Of a DNA stretch of 64,000 nt, positions 31,402 to 39,548 are shown in pieces. The translations under genes and the position numbers were made by a program. Position 1 is the stretch's first letter. The number at the start of each line of letters is the position of its first letter. The DNA is from Streptomyces sp. WMMC500 (GTDB lineage Bacteria; Actinomycetota; Actinomycetes; Streptomycetales; Streptomycetaceae): assembly GCF_027497195.1 (NCBI RefSeq), contig NZ_CP114905.1:5095001-5159000 (forward strand), read 5' to 3'. The notes below the pieces were generated by a model that worked only from the letters and a program-made list of their open reading frames with translations, searched no databases and was not told the DNA's origin.

Positions 31402-33056
31402 CGCAGGCCCGCCAGCGCCAGTACGTCCCGCGCGTCCGCCGTCCCCCGCGCGAACTCCCCCGCCACCCGTCCCTCCCGCATCACCAGCACCCGGTGCGCC
31501 AGCCCCAGCACCTCGTCGATGTCCGACGACGCGACGAGCACCGCCACCCCCTCCGCCGCCGACTCCGCCAGCAGCCGGTGGATCTGCGTGCGCGCCGCCA
31601 CGTCCACGCCGCGGGTCGGCTCGTCCGCCAGCAGCAGCCGCGGGCGGCGGATCAGCCACTTGCCGAAGAGCGACTTCTGCTGGTTGCCCCCCGACAGCGT
31701 CCACGCCGGGCGGTCCAGTCCGGCCCCGCGGATGTCCAGTTGGTCCGCCGCCGCGCCGGTCGTCCGGCGCTCCGCGTCCCGTCGTACGAAGCCCAGCCGG
31801 CGCCTGTCCGCCAGGCTGGCCAGCGCCAGGTTCTCGGCGGTGGACCGGACGAGGACGAGCCCCTGGTCCGCGCGCGACGCCGGGATCAGGCCGGCGCCCA
31901 GCGCCATCGCGCCGGTGACGCCGGTGACGCGGCGGCCCCCGACCGTCACCTCGCCGCCGTCGCGGCGGTCCGCGCCGAAGACCGCGCGCAGCGTCTCCGT
32001 ACGGCCGCTGCCCGCAAGCCCCGCCAGGCCGACGATCTCGCCCGCCCGCACCTCAAGGCTCACGTCGCGGACCGTGCGCCCGCGCGACAGCCCCCGCACG
32101 GCGAGCACCACCGGCGCGTCCGCGGGCACCGGCGCGGGCTCGGGGTAGAGGGTCGCGACTGGTGTGCCCACCATGTCGCGCAGCAGGTCCTGCGGCGTCG
32201 TCCCGGCCGCGGGCACGGTCGTCACGCGCCGCCCGTCGCGCAGCACGGTGACGGTGTCGCAGGTGGCGATCACCTCGTCCAGGCGGTGCGAGATGAGCAC
32301 GAAGGCGATGCCCGCGTCGGCGGCCAGCCGCCGCACGGTGGCGAGCAGCCGGGCTGCGTCGGCCTCGGCGAGCGCGGCGGTCGGCTCGTCGAGGACGACG
32401 AGGCGGGCGTCGTGCGCGAGTGCGCGGAGGAACTCGACCTGCTGGCGGGCGGGGAACGGCAGGTCGCCGGCGCGGGTGTACGGATCCGGGGCGCGGGCGG
32501 CGTACGGGGCGGCGGTGTCGGCGCCCTGGGTGCTCGCGTCCTTGGCGCCGGCCTCGGCGGTGTCCGCCTGAGTGGTGCCTGCCTCAGTGGTGTCCGCCTC
32601 GGTGCTGCCCGCGACGGCGCCGTACGAGCCCGCGCCCTCCGCGCCGCCGCCGTCTCGACCCGCCGGGTCCCCCCACCCCGTACGCGCCACCAACTCCCCG
32701 TACCGGCGCCTCTCCGCGGCCCCGTCCCGCAGCCCGTACCGCCGGCTCGGCGTCCCCAGCAGCACGTTGTCCAGCACGCTCAGCCCCGGGACCACCGTCC
32801 CCTCCTGGGTGACCAGTACGATCCCCGCCCCCAGCGCGTCCCGGGGGCCGCGTATCCGGATCTCGCGCCCGTCCACCAGGACCCGCCCCCGGTCCGCCCG
32901 CGCCGCCCCGCACAGCACCCGGGCCAGCGTGCTCTTGCCCGCGCCGTTCTCGCCCACGAGCCCGTGCACCCGGCCCGCGCGCAGGCTCAGGGACACGTCG
33001 TGGAGGACCGGCGTCCCGCCGTAGCTCTTGCCGATCCGGTCGAGCGCGACGTGCAT
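31398..33056 (-). CDS. Sugar ABC transporter ATP-binding protein (RbsA-like) with low-complexity insertion
   Basis: 552 residues with two nucleotide-binding domains. NBD1 has Walker A GENGAGKST near residue 36 and Walker B VVLDEPTAAL. NBD2 has the degenerate GLAGSGRTE typical of CUT2 ATPases, LSGGNQQK and LLLADEPTRGVDV. NBD1 carries an Ala/Thr/Asp/Gly-rich insertion of about 50 residues (bases about 32490-32640) before its LPFPARQQVEFLRAL signature, built from short imperfect repeats. The linker is probably disordered; family members lack it. Confidence 0.9.
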   Translation of the reverse strand: MHVALDRIGKSYGGTPVLHDVSLSLRAGRVHGLVGENGAGKSTLARVLCGAARADRGRVLVDGREIRIRGPRDALGAGIVLVTQEGTVVPGLSVLDNVLLGTPSRRYGLRDGAAERRRYGELVARTGWGDPAGRDGGGAEGAGSYGAVAGSTEADTTEAGTTQADTAEAGAKDASTQGADTAAPYAARAPDPYTRAGDLPFPARQQVEFLRALAHDARLVVLDEPTAALAEADAARLLATVRRLAADAGIAFVLISHRLDEVIATCDTVTVLRDGRRVTTVPAAGTTPQDLLRDMVGTPVATLYPEPAPVPADAPVVLAVRGLSRGRTVRDVSLEVRAGEIVGLAGLAGSGRTETLRAVFGADRRDGGEVTVGGRRVTGVTGAMALGAGLIPASRADQGLVLVRSTAENLALASLADRRRLGFVRRDAERRTTGAAADQLDIRGAGLDRPAWTLSGGNQQKSLFGKWLIRRPRLLLADEPTRGVDVAARTQIHRLLAESAAEGVAVLVASSDIDEVLGLAHRVLVMREGRVAGEFARGTADARDVLALAGLR

Positions 33057-33073
33057 GCCGCGGGCCGCCCCCG

Positions 33074-34096
33074 TCAGTCGTCGTATTCGCCCTTGATGCC
33101 GAGGGAGGTGATGTCCTTCTTGGTGTACACGCCCTCCTTCTCGGCGAGCGACGCCATGTCCGTCGACGCCGGCACGTCCTCGCCCCGCGCGTGCGCCAGC
33201 CCCAGTTCCGCGGCCTTCGCGCCGGACGTCGTCACCGGCAGGTACGGAATGCCGTACCAGCGGCCCTCCTCGACCGCCGCCACCGCCTGTCGCGAGGCGC
33301 CGTTGCCGACGTACGCGATGTCCTTGCCGTCCGCCGCCGCCTCCGCGCCGAGCACCGCCTGCGAGGAGCCGATGACCACGTCCACGTCGGGGTGCGCCTG
33401 CATGATGTCCTGCATGGCCGTCCGGCCCGACTCGCGGGTGTAACCGCCCTCGACGCGCGCGACGACCTCGACCCCGGACTCCGCCTCCAGCGCGTCGACG
33501 ACCGCGTCGGTGCGCGCGTTGTCCAGCGGGAGGGTCTTCAGCCCTTCCAGGTACGCGACCTGGCACGTGTCCGCGCCCCGGTCCGCGCACGCGCCCGCGC
33601 CCAGCTCGCCGAGCCTGCGGCCGTTCTCCACGGGGACGTCCACGAGCGAGATCGCCCCGTCGACCTGCGGCGCGGCGGTGTCGTACGCGGTACCGACCGG
33701 GGTGAACTCGACCACCACGGCGATGTCCTCGCGGAGCGCGGCGCGTACCGCCGGGACGACGGCGCCGCCGTCGACGGCCTGGACGACGAAGACGTCGAAG
33801 CGCTGCGACGTGACGGCGTCCTGGATCTGCTGCACCTGGGTCTGCGCGTCGAACTCGGCGTCGAAGAACTCCGCCTCCGTGCCCTCTTTGCGCGCCTGCT
33901 TCTCCACGCCCTCGAAGGTGGCGGCGGTGAAGGAGTTGGCCTTGGCGAAGCCGAAGAACGCGACCCCCTCGGGCGCCGCACCCCCGTTCTTGCCGCCGTC
34001 CTTACCGCCGGCCCCGCCGCCGTCGTCCTCGTCGGCGCATCCCGCCACGACCAGAGATAACAACAGTGCCGCGGCCGAAGCCCGCTTCCCGATCAA
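33074..34096 (-). CDS. Sugar ABC transporter substrate-binding lipoprotein (RbsB-like)
   Basis: 340 residues. A signal peptide with lipobox VVAGC (Cys near residue 20) and a Gly/Lys/Asp linker lead into a type I periplasmic-binding fold (VAFFGFAKANSFTAATFEGVEKQA through DVVIGSSQAVLGAEAA). The ligand is not deducible. The start is TTG 34096, overlapping the preceding methyltransferase stop by 4 bases (TTGA). Codon 13 is TTA, so synthesis may depend on bldA. It is 17 bases upstream of the ATPase gene. Confidence 0.88.
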   Translation of the reverse strand: MIGKRASAAALLLSLVVAGCADEDDGGGAGGKDGGKNGGAAPEGVAFFGFAKANSFTAATFEGVEKQARKEGTEAEFFDAEFDAQTQVQQIQDAVTSQRFDVFVVQAVDGGAVVPAVRAALREDIAVVVEFTPVGTAYDTAAPQVDGAISLVDVPVENGRRLGELGAGACADRGADTCQVAYLEGLKTLPLDNARTDAVVDALEAESGVEVVARVEGGYTRESGRTAMQDIMQAHPDVDVVIGSSQAVLGAEAAADGKDIAYVGNGASRQAVAAVEEGRWYGIPYLPVTTSGAKAAELGLAHARGEDVPASTDMASLAEKEGVYTKKDITSLGIKGEYDD

Positions 34097-34893
34097 CTCT
34101 TCCGCCCCATTCCCACGTAGAACCACTCTCCGCCCGGACGCCGCCGGTCCATGTCGTCTTCCGGCCGCCACTCGTTGACCTGCGTCACCCCCGGCTCCAG
34201 CACCTCGAAGCCCTCGAAGAACCGCGCGACGTCGGCGTGCGAGCGGTGGATGAGCGGTGCCGTCGCCTTGTCGTAGACCTCCCGCGCCGCCGCGCCCTCC
34301 TCGGGGTGGGCGTCGTCGGTGAGGTGCGAGACGGCGATCATGCTGCCCGGTACCAGCGGTCCGGTGAGGGTGCGCAGCACGCCCCACGGATCCTCCTCGT
34401 CGGTCAGGCAGTGCAGGATGGCGATGAACAGCACCGCCACCGGCTGGGAGAAGTCGATCGTGTTCTGGGCGTCCGGGTGGTTCAGCACCGCCTCGGGGTC
34501 CCGTACGTCCTGCTCGATGACGGTGACGGTCTCGTCCAGCATCCGCAGCGCCTGCGCGTGCGCGCGCACCACCGGGTCGTAGTCGACGTAGACGACCCGC
34601 GCCTCCGGGTCCTCCCGCTTGGCGACCTCGTGCACGTTCTCCTGCGTCGGCAGCCCCGTGCCCAGGTCGAGGAACTGCCGGATCCCCCGGGCCGACGCCT
34701 CCCGCACGGCCCGGCCGAGGAAGCGCCGGTTGGCCACGCAGATGTGCCTGCTCGGCCCGAGGGCCATGATCTTCTCGGCGGCCTCCCGGTCGACCTTGTA
34801 GTTGTTCTTGCCGCCCAGGTAGTAGTCGTACATGCGCGCGGCGTTGGGGACGGTGGTGTCGACGCGGAGGAGCGGGGAGTCGGGATCGGTCAC
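34093..34893 (-). CDS. SAM-dependent methyltransferase (Methyltransf_19 / DUF574)
   Basis: 266 residues of the actinobacterial DUF574 family: VPNAARMYDYYLGGKNNY at the N-terminus, RQFLDLGTGLPT as SAM motif I near residue 75, VVYVDYDPVV near 100, and LVPGSMIAVSHLT. These often accompany conservon-type regulators or transport genes, and the substrates are unknown. GTG start with GAAGG nine bases upstream. It shares a TTGA overlap with the sugar-binding protein gene, so it heads the importer operon, an odd pairing. Confidence 0.85.
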   Translation of the reverse strand: MTDPDSPLLRVDTTVPNAARMYDYYLGGKNNYKVDREAAEKIMALGPSRHICVANRRFLGRAVREASARGIRQFLDLGTGLPTQENVHEVAKREDPEARVVYVDYDPVVRAHAQALRMLDETVTVIEQDVRDPEAVLNHPDAQNTIDFSQPVAVLFIAILHCLTDEEDPWGVLRTLTGPLVPGSMIAVSHLTDDAHPEEGAAAREVYDKATAPLIHRSHADVARFFEGFEVLEPGVTQVNEWRPEDDMDRRRPGGEWFYVGMGRKS

Positions 34894-34988
34894 TGCGAGC
34901 CTTCGGCAGGAGACAGAAGGGGTGGCGAGGTGCCAAGTGGGCGCACGATAGCAGGGGTTGAACCGGGCGCTCCAGGGTGCCCCCGGGT

Positions 34989-35780
34989 TCAGGCGGGCAC
35001 CGTCCGCCCGGCGAGGAAGTCCTCCCACGTGCGGTGACCCACCGCGTGGCCCGGGGTCAGGTTGGCGCCCGCGCGGAACGCCGCCGCCGCCTTCCCGGGC
35101 AGGCGCACCGGCAGGACCGGGCGGCGGCGGCCGGTGGCCTTCAGATAGCCGCGCAGGAGGTCCTTCATGTCGTACGTGCGCGGGCCGCCCATCTCCGCCA
35201 CGAGCCCCGCGGGCCCGGCGAGCGCCAGCTCCGCGAGGCGCTCGGCGACCTCGGCGGCGGCGATCGGCTGGATGCGGAAGCCGGCGGGGGCCGGGACCAC
35301 CGGCAGGCGAGCCATCGCGCGGGCCGTCGTCAGCGTCAGCTCGTGGAACTGGGTGGCGCGCAGCGTCGTCCACGGCAGCCCGGACTCGGCGACGATGACC
35401 TCGGCGGCGCGCTTCGCGGCCACGTAGCCGAACATGGCGCGGTCCGGGCCGCTGACGACCGGGGTGCGGTCGGCGCCGACGACGGAGATGTAGACGAGGT
35501 GCGGCCTCCCGGCGGCGGTGGCGGCGTCGACCAGGTGCCGGGTCTTCACGTCGTCGCCCTTGGAGGTGCCCGCGCAGTGGACGATGACGTCCACACCGGC
35601 GACGGCCTCGGCGGCGCCCTCGCCGGTGGTGAGGTCGCCCGTCACGTACTCGATGCCGTCGGCGGACGCGCGGGCCTGCCGGCTGAGCACGCGCAGCGTC
35701 GTGGCGGCGGGCCGCAGGTGCGGTGCGACGAGCCGGCCCAGCGTGCCCGTACCGCCGGTGAGCAGAATGGCCGATGTCAT
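34989..35780 (-). CDS. NmrA-like NAD(P)-binding oxidoreductase/epimerase
   Basis: 263 residues of atypical SDR type: LLTGGTGTLGRLVAPHL at the N-terminus, a short VIVHCAGTS strand, and RATQFHE near 145, with no YxxxK triad. Similar genes are the classic neighbours and targets of ECF41 sigma factors. It is divergent from one, and a TGTCACA/GGTC promoter matching the ECF41 consensus points toward it. ATG 35780 is preferred to GTG 35786 because GGAG is correctly spaced. Confidence 0.85.
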   Translation of the reverse strand: MTSAILLTGGTGTLGRLVAPHLRPAATTLRVLSRQARASADGIEYVTGDLTTGEGAAEAVAGVDVIVHCAGTSKGDDVKTRHLVDAATAAGRPHLVYISVVGADRTPVVSGPDRAMFGYVAAKRAAEVIVAESGLPWTTLRATQFHELTLTTARAMARLPVVPAPAGFRIQPIAAAEVAERLAELALAGPAGLVAEMGGPRTYDMKDLLRGYLKATGRRRPVLPVRLPGKAAAAFRAGANLTPGHAVGHRTWEDFLAGRTVPA

Positions 35781-35857
35781 GATCACTCCAGATGGTTCCG
35801 CGGTCGTGTACCTGCCCCCCGATCACAACCCGCAGGTCGGATGGGGTCTACTGCAGG

Positions 35858-35884
35858 GACCCCCCGCGAGTGAGGGATGTGACA
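35858..35884 (-). promoter_or_regulatory. Candidate ECF41-type promoter
   Basis: On the minus strand TGTCACA (35884-35878) is followed after 16 bp by GGTC (35861-35858). The ECF41 consensus is TGTCACA-N16-CGTC. It is directed at the NmrA-like gene and its -35 touches the start of the sigma gene. Confidence 0.6.
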
Positions 35885-35885
35885 G

Positions 35886-36827
35886 ATGGACGAGCACCAC
35901 GTGCCGGCCGAGCATCCGGACGACCGGCTGGCGGCGCGTTTCGAGGCCGAGCGGAGCAGGCTGCGGGCGGTCGCGTACCGGATGCTGGGCTCGGCGGCGG
36001 AGGCGGACGACGCCGTGCAGGAGACCTGGCTGCGGCTGAGCCGGTCCGACGCCGACGCGATCGAGGACCTGACGGCGTGGCTGGTCACCGTCGTCTCGCG
36101 GGTGTGCCTGAACATGCTGCGGTCCCGCGCGCGCCGGCGGGAGGAGCCGCTTGAGGTGCGCACGGAGTCGTACGGGGACGGGGGTGCCGCCGCGCCGGGG
36201 GGCGGCGGGGCCGGCTCCGGGGACCCCGAGGAAGAGGCGCTGCTCGCCGACTCGGTGGGCGTCGCCCTGCTCGTCGTGCTGGACACGCTGGCGCCCGCGG
36301 AGCGGCTCGCGTTCGTGCTGCACGACATGTTCGCCGTGCCCTTCGACGAGATCGGGCCGATGCTGGAGCGCACCCCGGCCGCCGCCCGCCAGCTCGCGAG
36401 CCGCGCCCGCCGCCGCGTGAAGGGCGGCACCCCGGCCGCCGCCGCGCCGGGCGAGGACCTGCGCCGCAGGCGGCGGATCGTCGCCGCCTTCCTCGCCGCG
36501 ACCCGCGGCGGGGACTTCGAGGCGCTGGTGTCCCTCCTCCACCCCGACGTCGTGCTACGGGCCGACCGCGCGGCGACCCCCACGCCGGAACCGGTCGAGG
36601 TCCGCGGCGCGGCGCCGGTGGCCCGGGGCGCGATGGCCGCGGCGGGCCGGGCGCGGTTCACGGGCCCCGCGCTGATCGACGGGGTTGTGGGCCTCGTCAT
36701 GGCGCCGCGGGCGCGGGTGCGGCTGCTGCTGAGCTTCACGGTGGCGGACGGGCTGATCACGGAGATCGACATCATCGCGGACGCGGACCGGCTGCGGGGG
36801 GTCGACGTGGGCGTACTGGAGGAATGA
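35886..36827 (+). CDS. sigJ: RNA polymerase sigma factor, ECF41 / SigJ family
   Basis: 313 residues. Sigma regions 2 (about 15-80, with YRMLGSAAEADDAVQETWLRL) and 4 (about 120-175, with FDEIGPMLERTPAAARQLASRARRR) are followed by the SnoaL-like C-terminal domain (about 190-313) that takes the place of an anti-sigma factor in ECF41. A Gly/Ala linker separates regions 2 and 4. It is divergent from its likely target oxidoreductase gene. Confidence 0.92.
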   Translation: MDEHHVPAEHPDDRLAARFEAERSRLRAVAYRMLGSAAEADDAVQETWLRLSRSDADAIEDLTAWLVTVVSRVCLNMLRSRARRREEPLEVRTESYGDGGAAAPGGGGAGSGDPEEEALLADSVGVALLVVLDTLAPAERLAFVLHDMFAVPFDEIGPMLERTPAAARQLASRARRRVKGGTPAAAAPGEDLRRRRRIVAAFLAATRGGDFEALVSLLHPDVVLRADRAATPTPEPVEVRGAAPVARGAMAAAGRARFTGPALIDGVVGLVMAPRARVRLLLSFTVADGLITEIDIIADADRLRGVDVGVLEE

Positions 36828-36861
36828 TCCGCAGGCCCGCCGGCGGGCGGGCGGCCGGGGC

Positions 36862-36867
36862 TACGCT
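36862..36867 (+). promoter_or_regulatory. -10-like TACGCT
   Basis: Seven bases separate TACGCT from ATG 36875, consistent with leaderless transcription of the phosphatase gene; no ribosome-binding site is visible. Confidence 0.45.
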
Positions 36868-36874
36868 CGGCGGC

Positions 36875-37327
36875 ATGAGCGAGACGTGGGAGCCCACTGG
36901 GGCGGGGGTGTTGCGGCTGCCGTCCGGGCGGTACGTGCGCGGGCGCGGCCTGCGCAAGCCGGCGCCCGCGGGCCCCGACCCGGAGCTGGGCGTGTACCTG
37001 CTGGGCCGGCCGGCGCCGGAGACGGCCTGGGACAGCCGCTGGGTCCGGTGGCCCGACTTCCGGCTCCCGGCCGACCGCCCGGCGGCGGAGGAGGCGCTGC
37101 GCGAGGCGTGGGAGCGGGCGGAGACGGAGCGGGTGGAGGTCGCGTGCGGCGGCGGGGTGGGCCGTACGGGCACGGCGCTGGCCTGCCTCGCGGTGCTGGA
37201 CGGGGTGCCGGCGGGCCGGGCGGTGCGGTACGTACGGGAGCACTACAACCGCCGCGCGGTGGAGACGCCCTGGCAACGCCGGTACGTGACCCGCTTCCCG
37301 GAGAGCCGCGACGCGCGGGCCCGGTAG
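36875..37327 (+). CDS. Protein-tyrosine/dual-specificity phosphatase family protein
   Basis: 150 residues ending in the phosphatase P-loop VEVACGGGVGRTGTAL (CX5R with Cys near residue 91) and a following helix. The general-acid Asp may be in WPDFRLPAD. The fold is that of small protein-tyrosine phosphatases found in many Streptomyces; the target is unknown. It stands alone and converges on the Rieske operon. Confidence 0.82.
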   Translation: MSETWEPTGAGVLRLPSGRYVRGRGLRKPAPAGPDPELGVYLLGRPAPETAWDSRWVRWPDFRLPADRPAAEEALREAWERAETERVEVACGGGVGRTGTALACLAVLDGVPAGRAVRYVREHYNRRAVETPWQRRYVTRFPESRDARAR

Positions 37328-37354
37328 CCCGCGCGCGGTCGCGGCCGTTTCTGC

Positions 37355-37684
37355 CTACTCCAGCCCCGCCACCAGGATCTCGCCGTTCTCCTCCCGTACC
37401 TCGTACACCCTGATCGGCTTCACCGCCGGCGGTGACAGCGGCTCCCCCGTGGCGAAGTCGAAGACGCTGCCGTGGCACGAGCACAGCAGCCCGTCCTCCG
37501 TGACCTTGCCCGACGACAGATGGCAGGCCAGGTGCGTGCAGTAGTTGGCGCTCGCGTAGACCTCGCCCTCGAAGCGGGAGACCGCCAGCTCGGTGTCGCC
37601 GACGAAGAAGCGGCGCACCACTCCCTCCGGGACCTGACCGGAGCGGGCGACTCTCACATACGTCGTGTTCTCGGTGCCGGGCAT
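37355..37684 (-). CDS. Rieske [2Fe-2S] ferredoxin (NirD-like)
   Basis: 109 residues. Ligands are CTH near residue 49 and CSCH near 67 (C-x-H, about 17 residues, C-x2-H), in a compact NirD/ferredoxin-type Rieske fold. It is the last gene of the diiron-protein operon; the start ATG lies three bases after the reductase stop codon begins, and a GTG six bases earlier is also possible. It probably carries electrons from the adjacent FAD reductase. Confidence 0.9.
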   Translation of the reverse strand: MPGTENTTYVRVARSGQVPEGVVRRFFVGDTELAVSRFEGEVYASANYCTHLACHLSSGKVTEDGLLCSCHGSVFDFATGEPLSPPAVKPIRVYEVREENGEILVAGLE

Positions 37685-37686
37685 CG

Positions 37687-38949
37687 TCACTTCCCTCCCG
37701 CCAGCGCCGGCTCCGCCGCCGCCTCGTCCACCAGCTCCATCAGGTCCACGTCGTCGTCCCCCAGCCGCACCGGATCCGGCGCGGCCCCGCGCGCGATCAG
37801 CTCCCTCGCCGCCGCCACCTCGTCCCCGCGCTCCGCCGCGAACGCGGCCCGCAGCACGCCGTCTTCGAGGTAGAACGCGGTGAAGTCGCGCTCCGCCACC
37901 GAGCCGCGGACCACCAGCCGGTCCCAGGCCCGCGCGTGCCCGCAGTGCTGGAGGTTGAGGCCGAACTGGTCCGACCAGAACCAGTGCGGGTCACCGTGTA
38001 CGGCGCTGCGGCCCAGGATGTTCTTCGCCGCCGCCATTCCCTGCTTGTTCGCGTTGTCGAAGTGCTCCACCCGCACCCAACGCCCGTACAGCGGATGCCG
38101 GTGGTTGGCCACGTCGCCCGCGGCGAAGATGCCCGGGACGCTCGTACGGCAGTGTTCGTCGACGAGGACGCCGTTCTCCACCGCGACGCCCGAGGCCCGC
38201 GCGACCGCCGTGTTCGGCACCGCGCCGACCGCGACGACGACGGCGTCCCCCTCGACCCGCAGCCCGGACTCCGCGGTGACCACGACGCCCGCGGGCCCGG
38301 TGCGTACCGACGCGACGGTCTCGCCGGTGTGCAGTTCCACCCCCGCGGCGCGCTGGACGTCCGCGCAGAAGCGGCCCATCTCCTCGCCGAGCACGCGCGA
38401 CTGCGGCACCGCGGCCTGCTCGACGACCACCGGCCGCACCCCGCGCGCCAGCGCCGTCGAGGCCACCTCCGCGCCGACGAAGCCCGCGCCGACGATCACC
38501 ACCCTGCTGCCGGGGCGCAGCAGCGACCGCAGCCGCAGCGCGTCGTCCAGCCCGCGGAGGTGCACGATCCGCTCGTCGTCCGCCGGCACGCCCGGCAGCC
38601 GCCGGGCGCTCGCGCCGGTGGCGAGGAGGAACCGGTCGCCGGGCACGGTCGTGCCGTCGGCCAGCTCCAGGGCGCCCGCTGCGGTGTCGATGCGCCGCGC
38701 GGCGGTGCCGAGGTGCAGCTCGACGGCGTTGTCGCGGCACCACTGCGCGGACAGCAGCGCCGCGTCGGCGTCGTCGGCGGCGCCCTCCAGCAGTTCCTTG
38801 CTGAGCGGGGGCCGCTGGTACGGGGCGTGCGGCTCGTCGCCGACGAGGACGACGCGGCCGTCGAAGCCGCGGCGGCGCAGGGTGCGCGCGGCGACGGCCG
38901 CGGTCTGGCCGGCGCCGATCACGACGACGCTCCTGGGGGTGTCGGACAT
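37687..38949 (-). CDS. FAD-dependent ferredoxin reductase
   Basis: 420 residues. FAD-binding VVIGAGQTAAVAARTL at the N-terminus, NAD(P)H-binding VVIVGAGFVGAEVASTAL near 145, GIFAAGDVANH near 270, and a C-terminal reductase_C domain. This is the Rieske-oxygenase-type ferredoxin reductase architecture (BphA4/HcaD). Flanked on both sides by Rieske ferredoxins, it would pass electrons from NAD(P)H to them and on to the diiron protein. It begins four bases after the upstream Rieske gene ends. Confidence 0.92.
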   Translation of the reverse strand: MSDTPRSVVVIGAGQTAAVAARTLRRRGFDGRVVLVGDEPHAPYQRPPLSKELLEGAADDADAALLSAQWCRDNAVELHLGTAARRIDTAAGALELADGTTVPGDRFLLATGASARRLPGVPADDERIVHLRGLDDALRLRSLLRPGSRVVIVGAGFVGAEVASTALARGVRPVVVEQAAVPQSRVLGEEMGRFCADVQRAAGVELHTGETVASVRTGPAGVVVTAESGLRVEGDAVVVAVGAVPNTAVARASGVAVENGVLVDEHCRTSVPGIFAAGDVANHRHPLYGRWVRVEHFDNANKQGMAAAKNILGRSAVHGDPHWFWSDQFGLNLQHCGHARAWDRLVVRGSVAERDFTAFYLEDGVLRAAFAAERGDEVAAARELIARGAAPDPVRLGDDDVDLMELVDEAAAEPALAGGK

Positions 38950-38953
38950 GGGG

Positions 38954-39469
38954 TCACTCCTGGGTGGCGGCGGTGGGTGGGACCGGGGAGGGGGCAGAGG
39001 GCGCGGTGGCAGGCCAGGCGGAGAGTCCGGTGGAGGATCCGGTGGCAGGAGCGGCGGGCCGGGTTGTGGAAGCCGCGCCTGGGCCCGGGGCCGCGCCTGG
39101 GCCCGGGGCCGCGCCTGGGCCCGGGGCCGCGCCTGGGCCCGGGGCCGCCGCCGACGCGGCGAGGGCCGCCGGGCGCAGCCACACGCCGCCGTCCGCGACC
39201 CGTACCTCGTACCGCGGCTGGCACTCCTCGCGGTCGTCCGCCTGCCCGGTGCGCAGGTCGAACGCCCACTGGTGCCCCGGGCAGACGACCCGGCCGTGCA
39301 GCACGGTGCCGCGCGCCAGCGACTTGCCCTTGTGCACGCAGGCGTCGCGGAACGCGAACACCTCGCCGTCGGCGTAGAAGAGCGCGACCCGCTCCTCGCC
39401 GAGCACCACCAGTTTCTTTCTGCGCCGGCTCACGTCGGTGAGTTCGGCGACCCGCGTCCACGCGGACAT
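38954..39469 (-). CDS. Rieske [2Fe-2S] ferredoxin with Ala/Pro/Gly tail
   Basis: 171 residues. The N-terminal 105 form a Rieske ferredoxin with CVHKGKSL (near 44) and CPGHQWAFD (near 63). The tail includes four exact 18-bp tandem repeats encoding a six-residue Gly-Pro-rich unit, and is probably a flexible tether. GGAGGAGCAC precedes the ATG. Two different Rieske proteins in one operon suggests separate electron partners or successive steps. Confidence 0.88.
   Translation of the reverse strand: MSAWTRVAELTDVSRRRKKLVVLGEERVALFYADGEVFAFRDACVHKGKSLARGTVLHGRVVCPGHQWAFDLRTGQADDREECQPRYEVRVADGGVWLRPAALAASAAAPGPGAAPGPGAAPGPGAAPGPGAASTTRPAAPATGSSTGLSAWPATAPSAPSPVPPTAATQE
39075..39146. repeat. Four perfect 18-bp tandem repeats in a Rieske gene
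   Basis: Unit GCGCCTGGGCCCGGGGCC repeated four times, in frame, in the C-terminal linker of the Rieske protein. Its first eight bases equal those of the nine-copy repeat at 44643. Confidence 0.95.
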
Positions 39470-39490
39470 GTGCTCCTCCGGATATGAAGA

Positions 39491-39530
39491 GACGGCGGCG
39501 GCCGGAATGTCGCGTCCGGCCGCCGCCGTC
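39491..39530 (-). terminator. Strong intercistronic hairpin inside the diiron/Rieske operon
   Basis: GACGGCGGCGGCCGGA (39491-39506) pairs perfectly with TCCGGCCGCCGCCGTC (39515-39530) around eight bases. It lies between the diiron-protein gene and the first Rieske gene. With no T tract it may partly terminate or protect the upstream message, giving more diiron protein than electron carriers. Confidence 0.65.
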
Positions 39531-39548
39531 TGCCGGCTCGCGGTCCTT

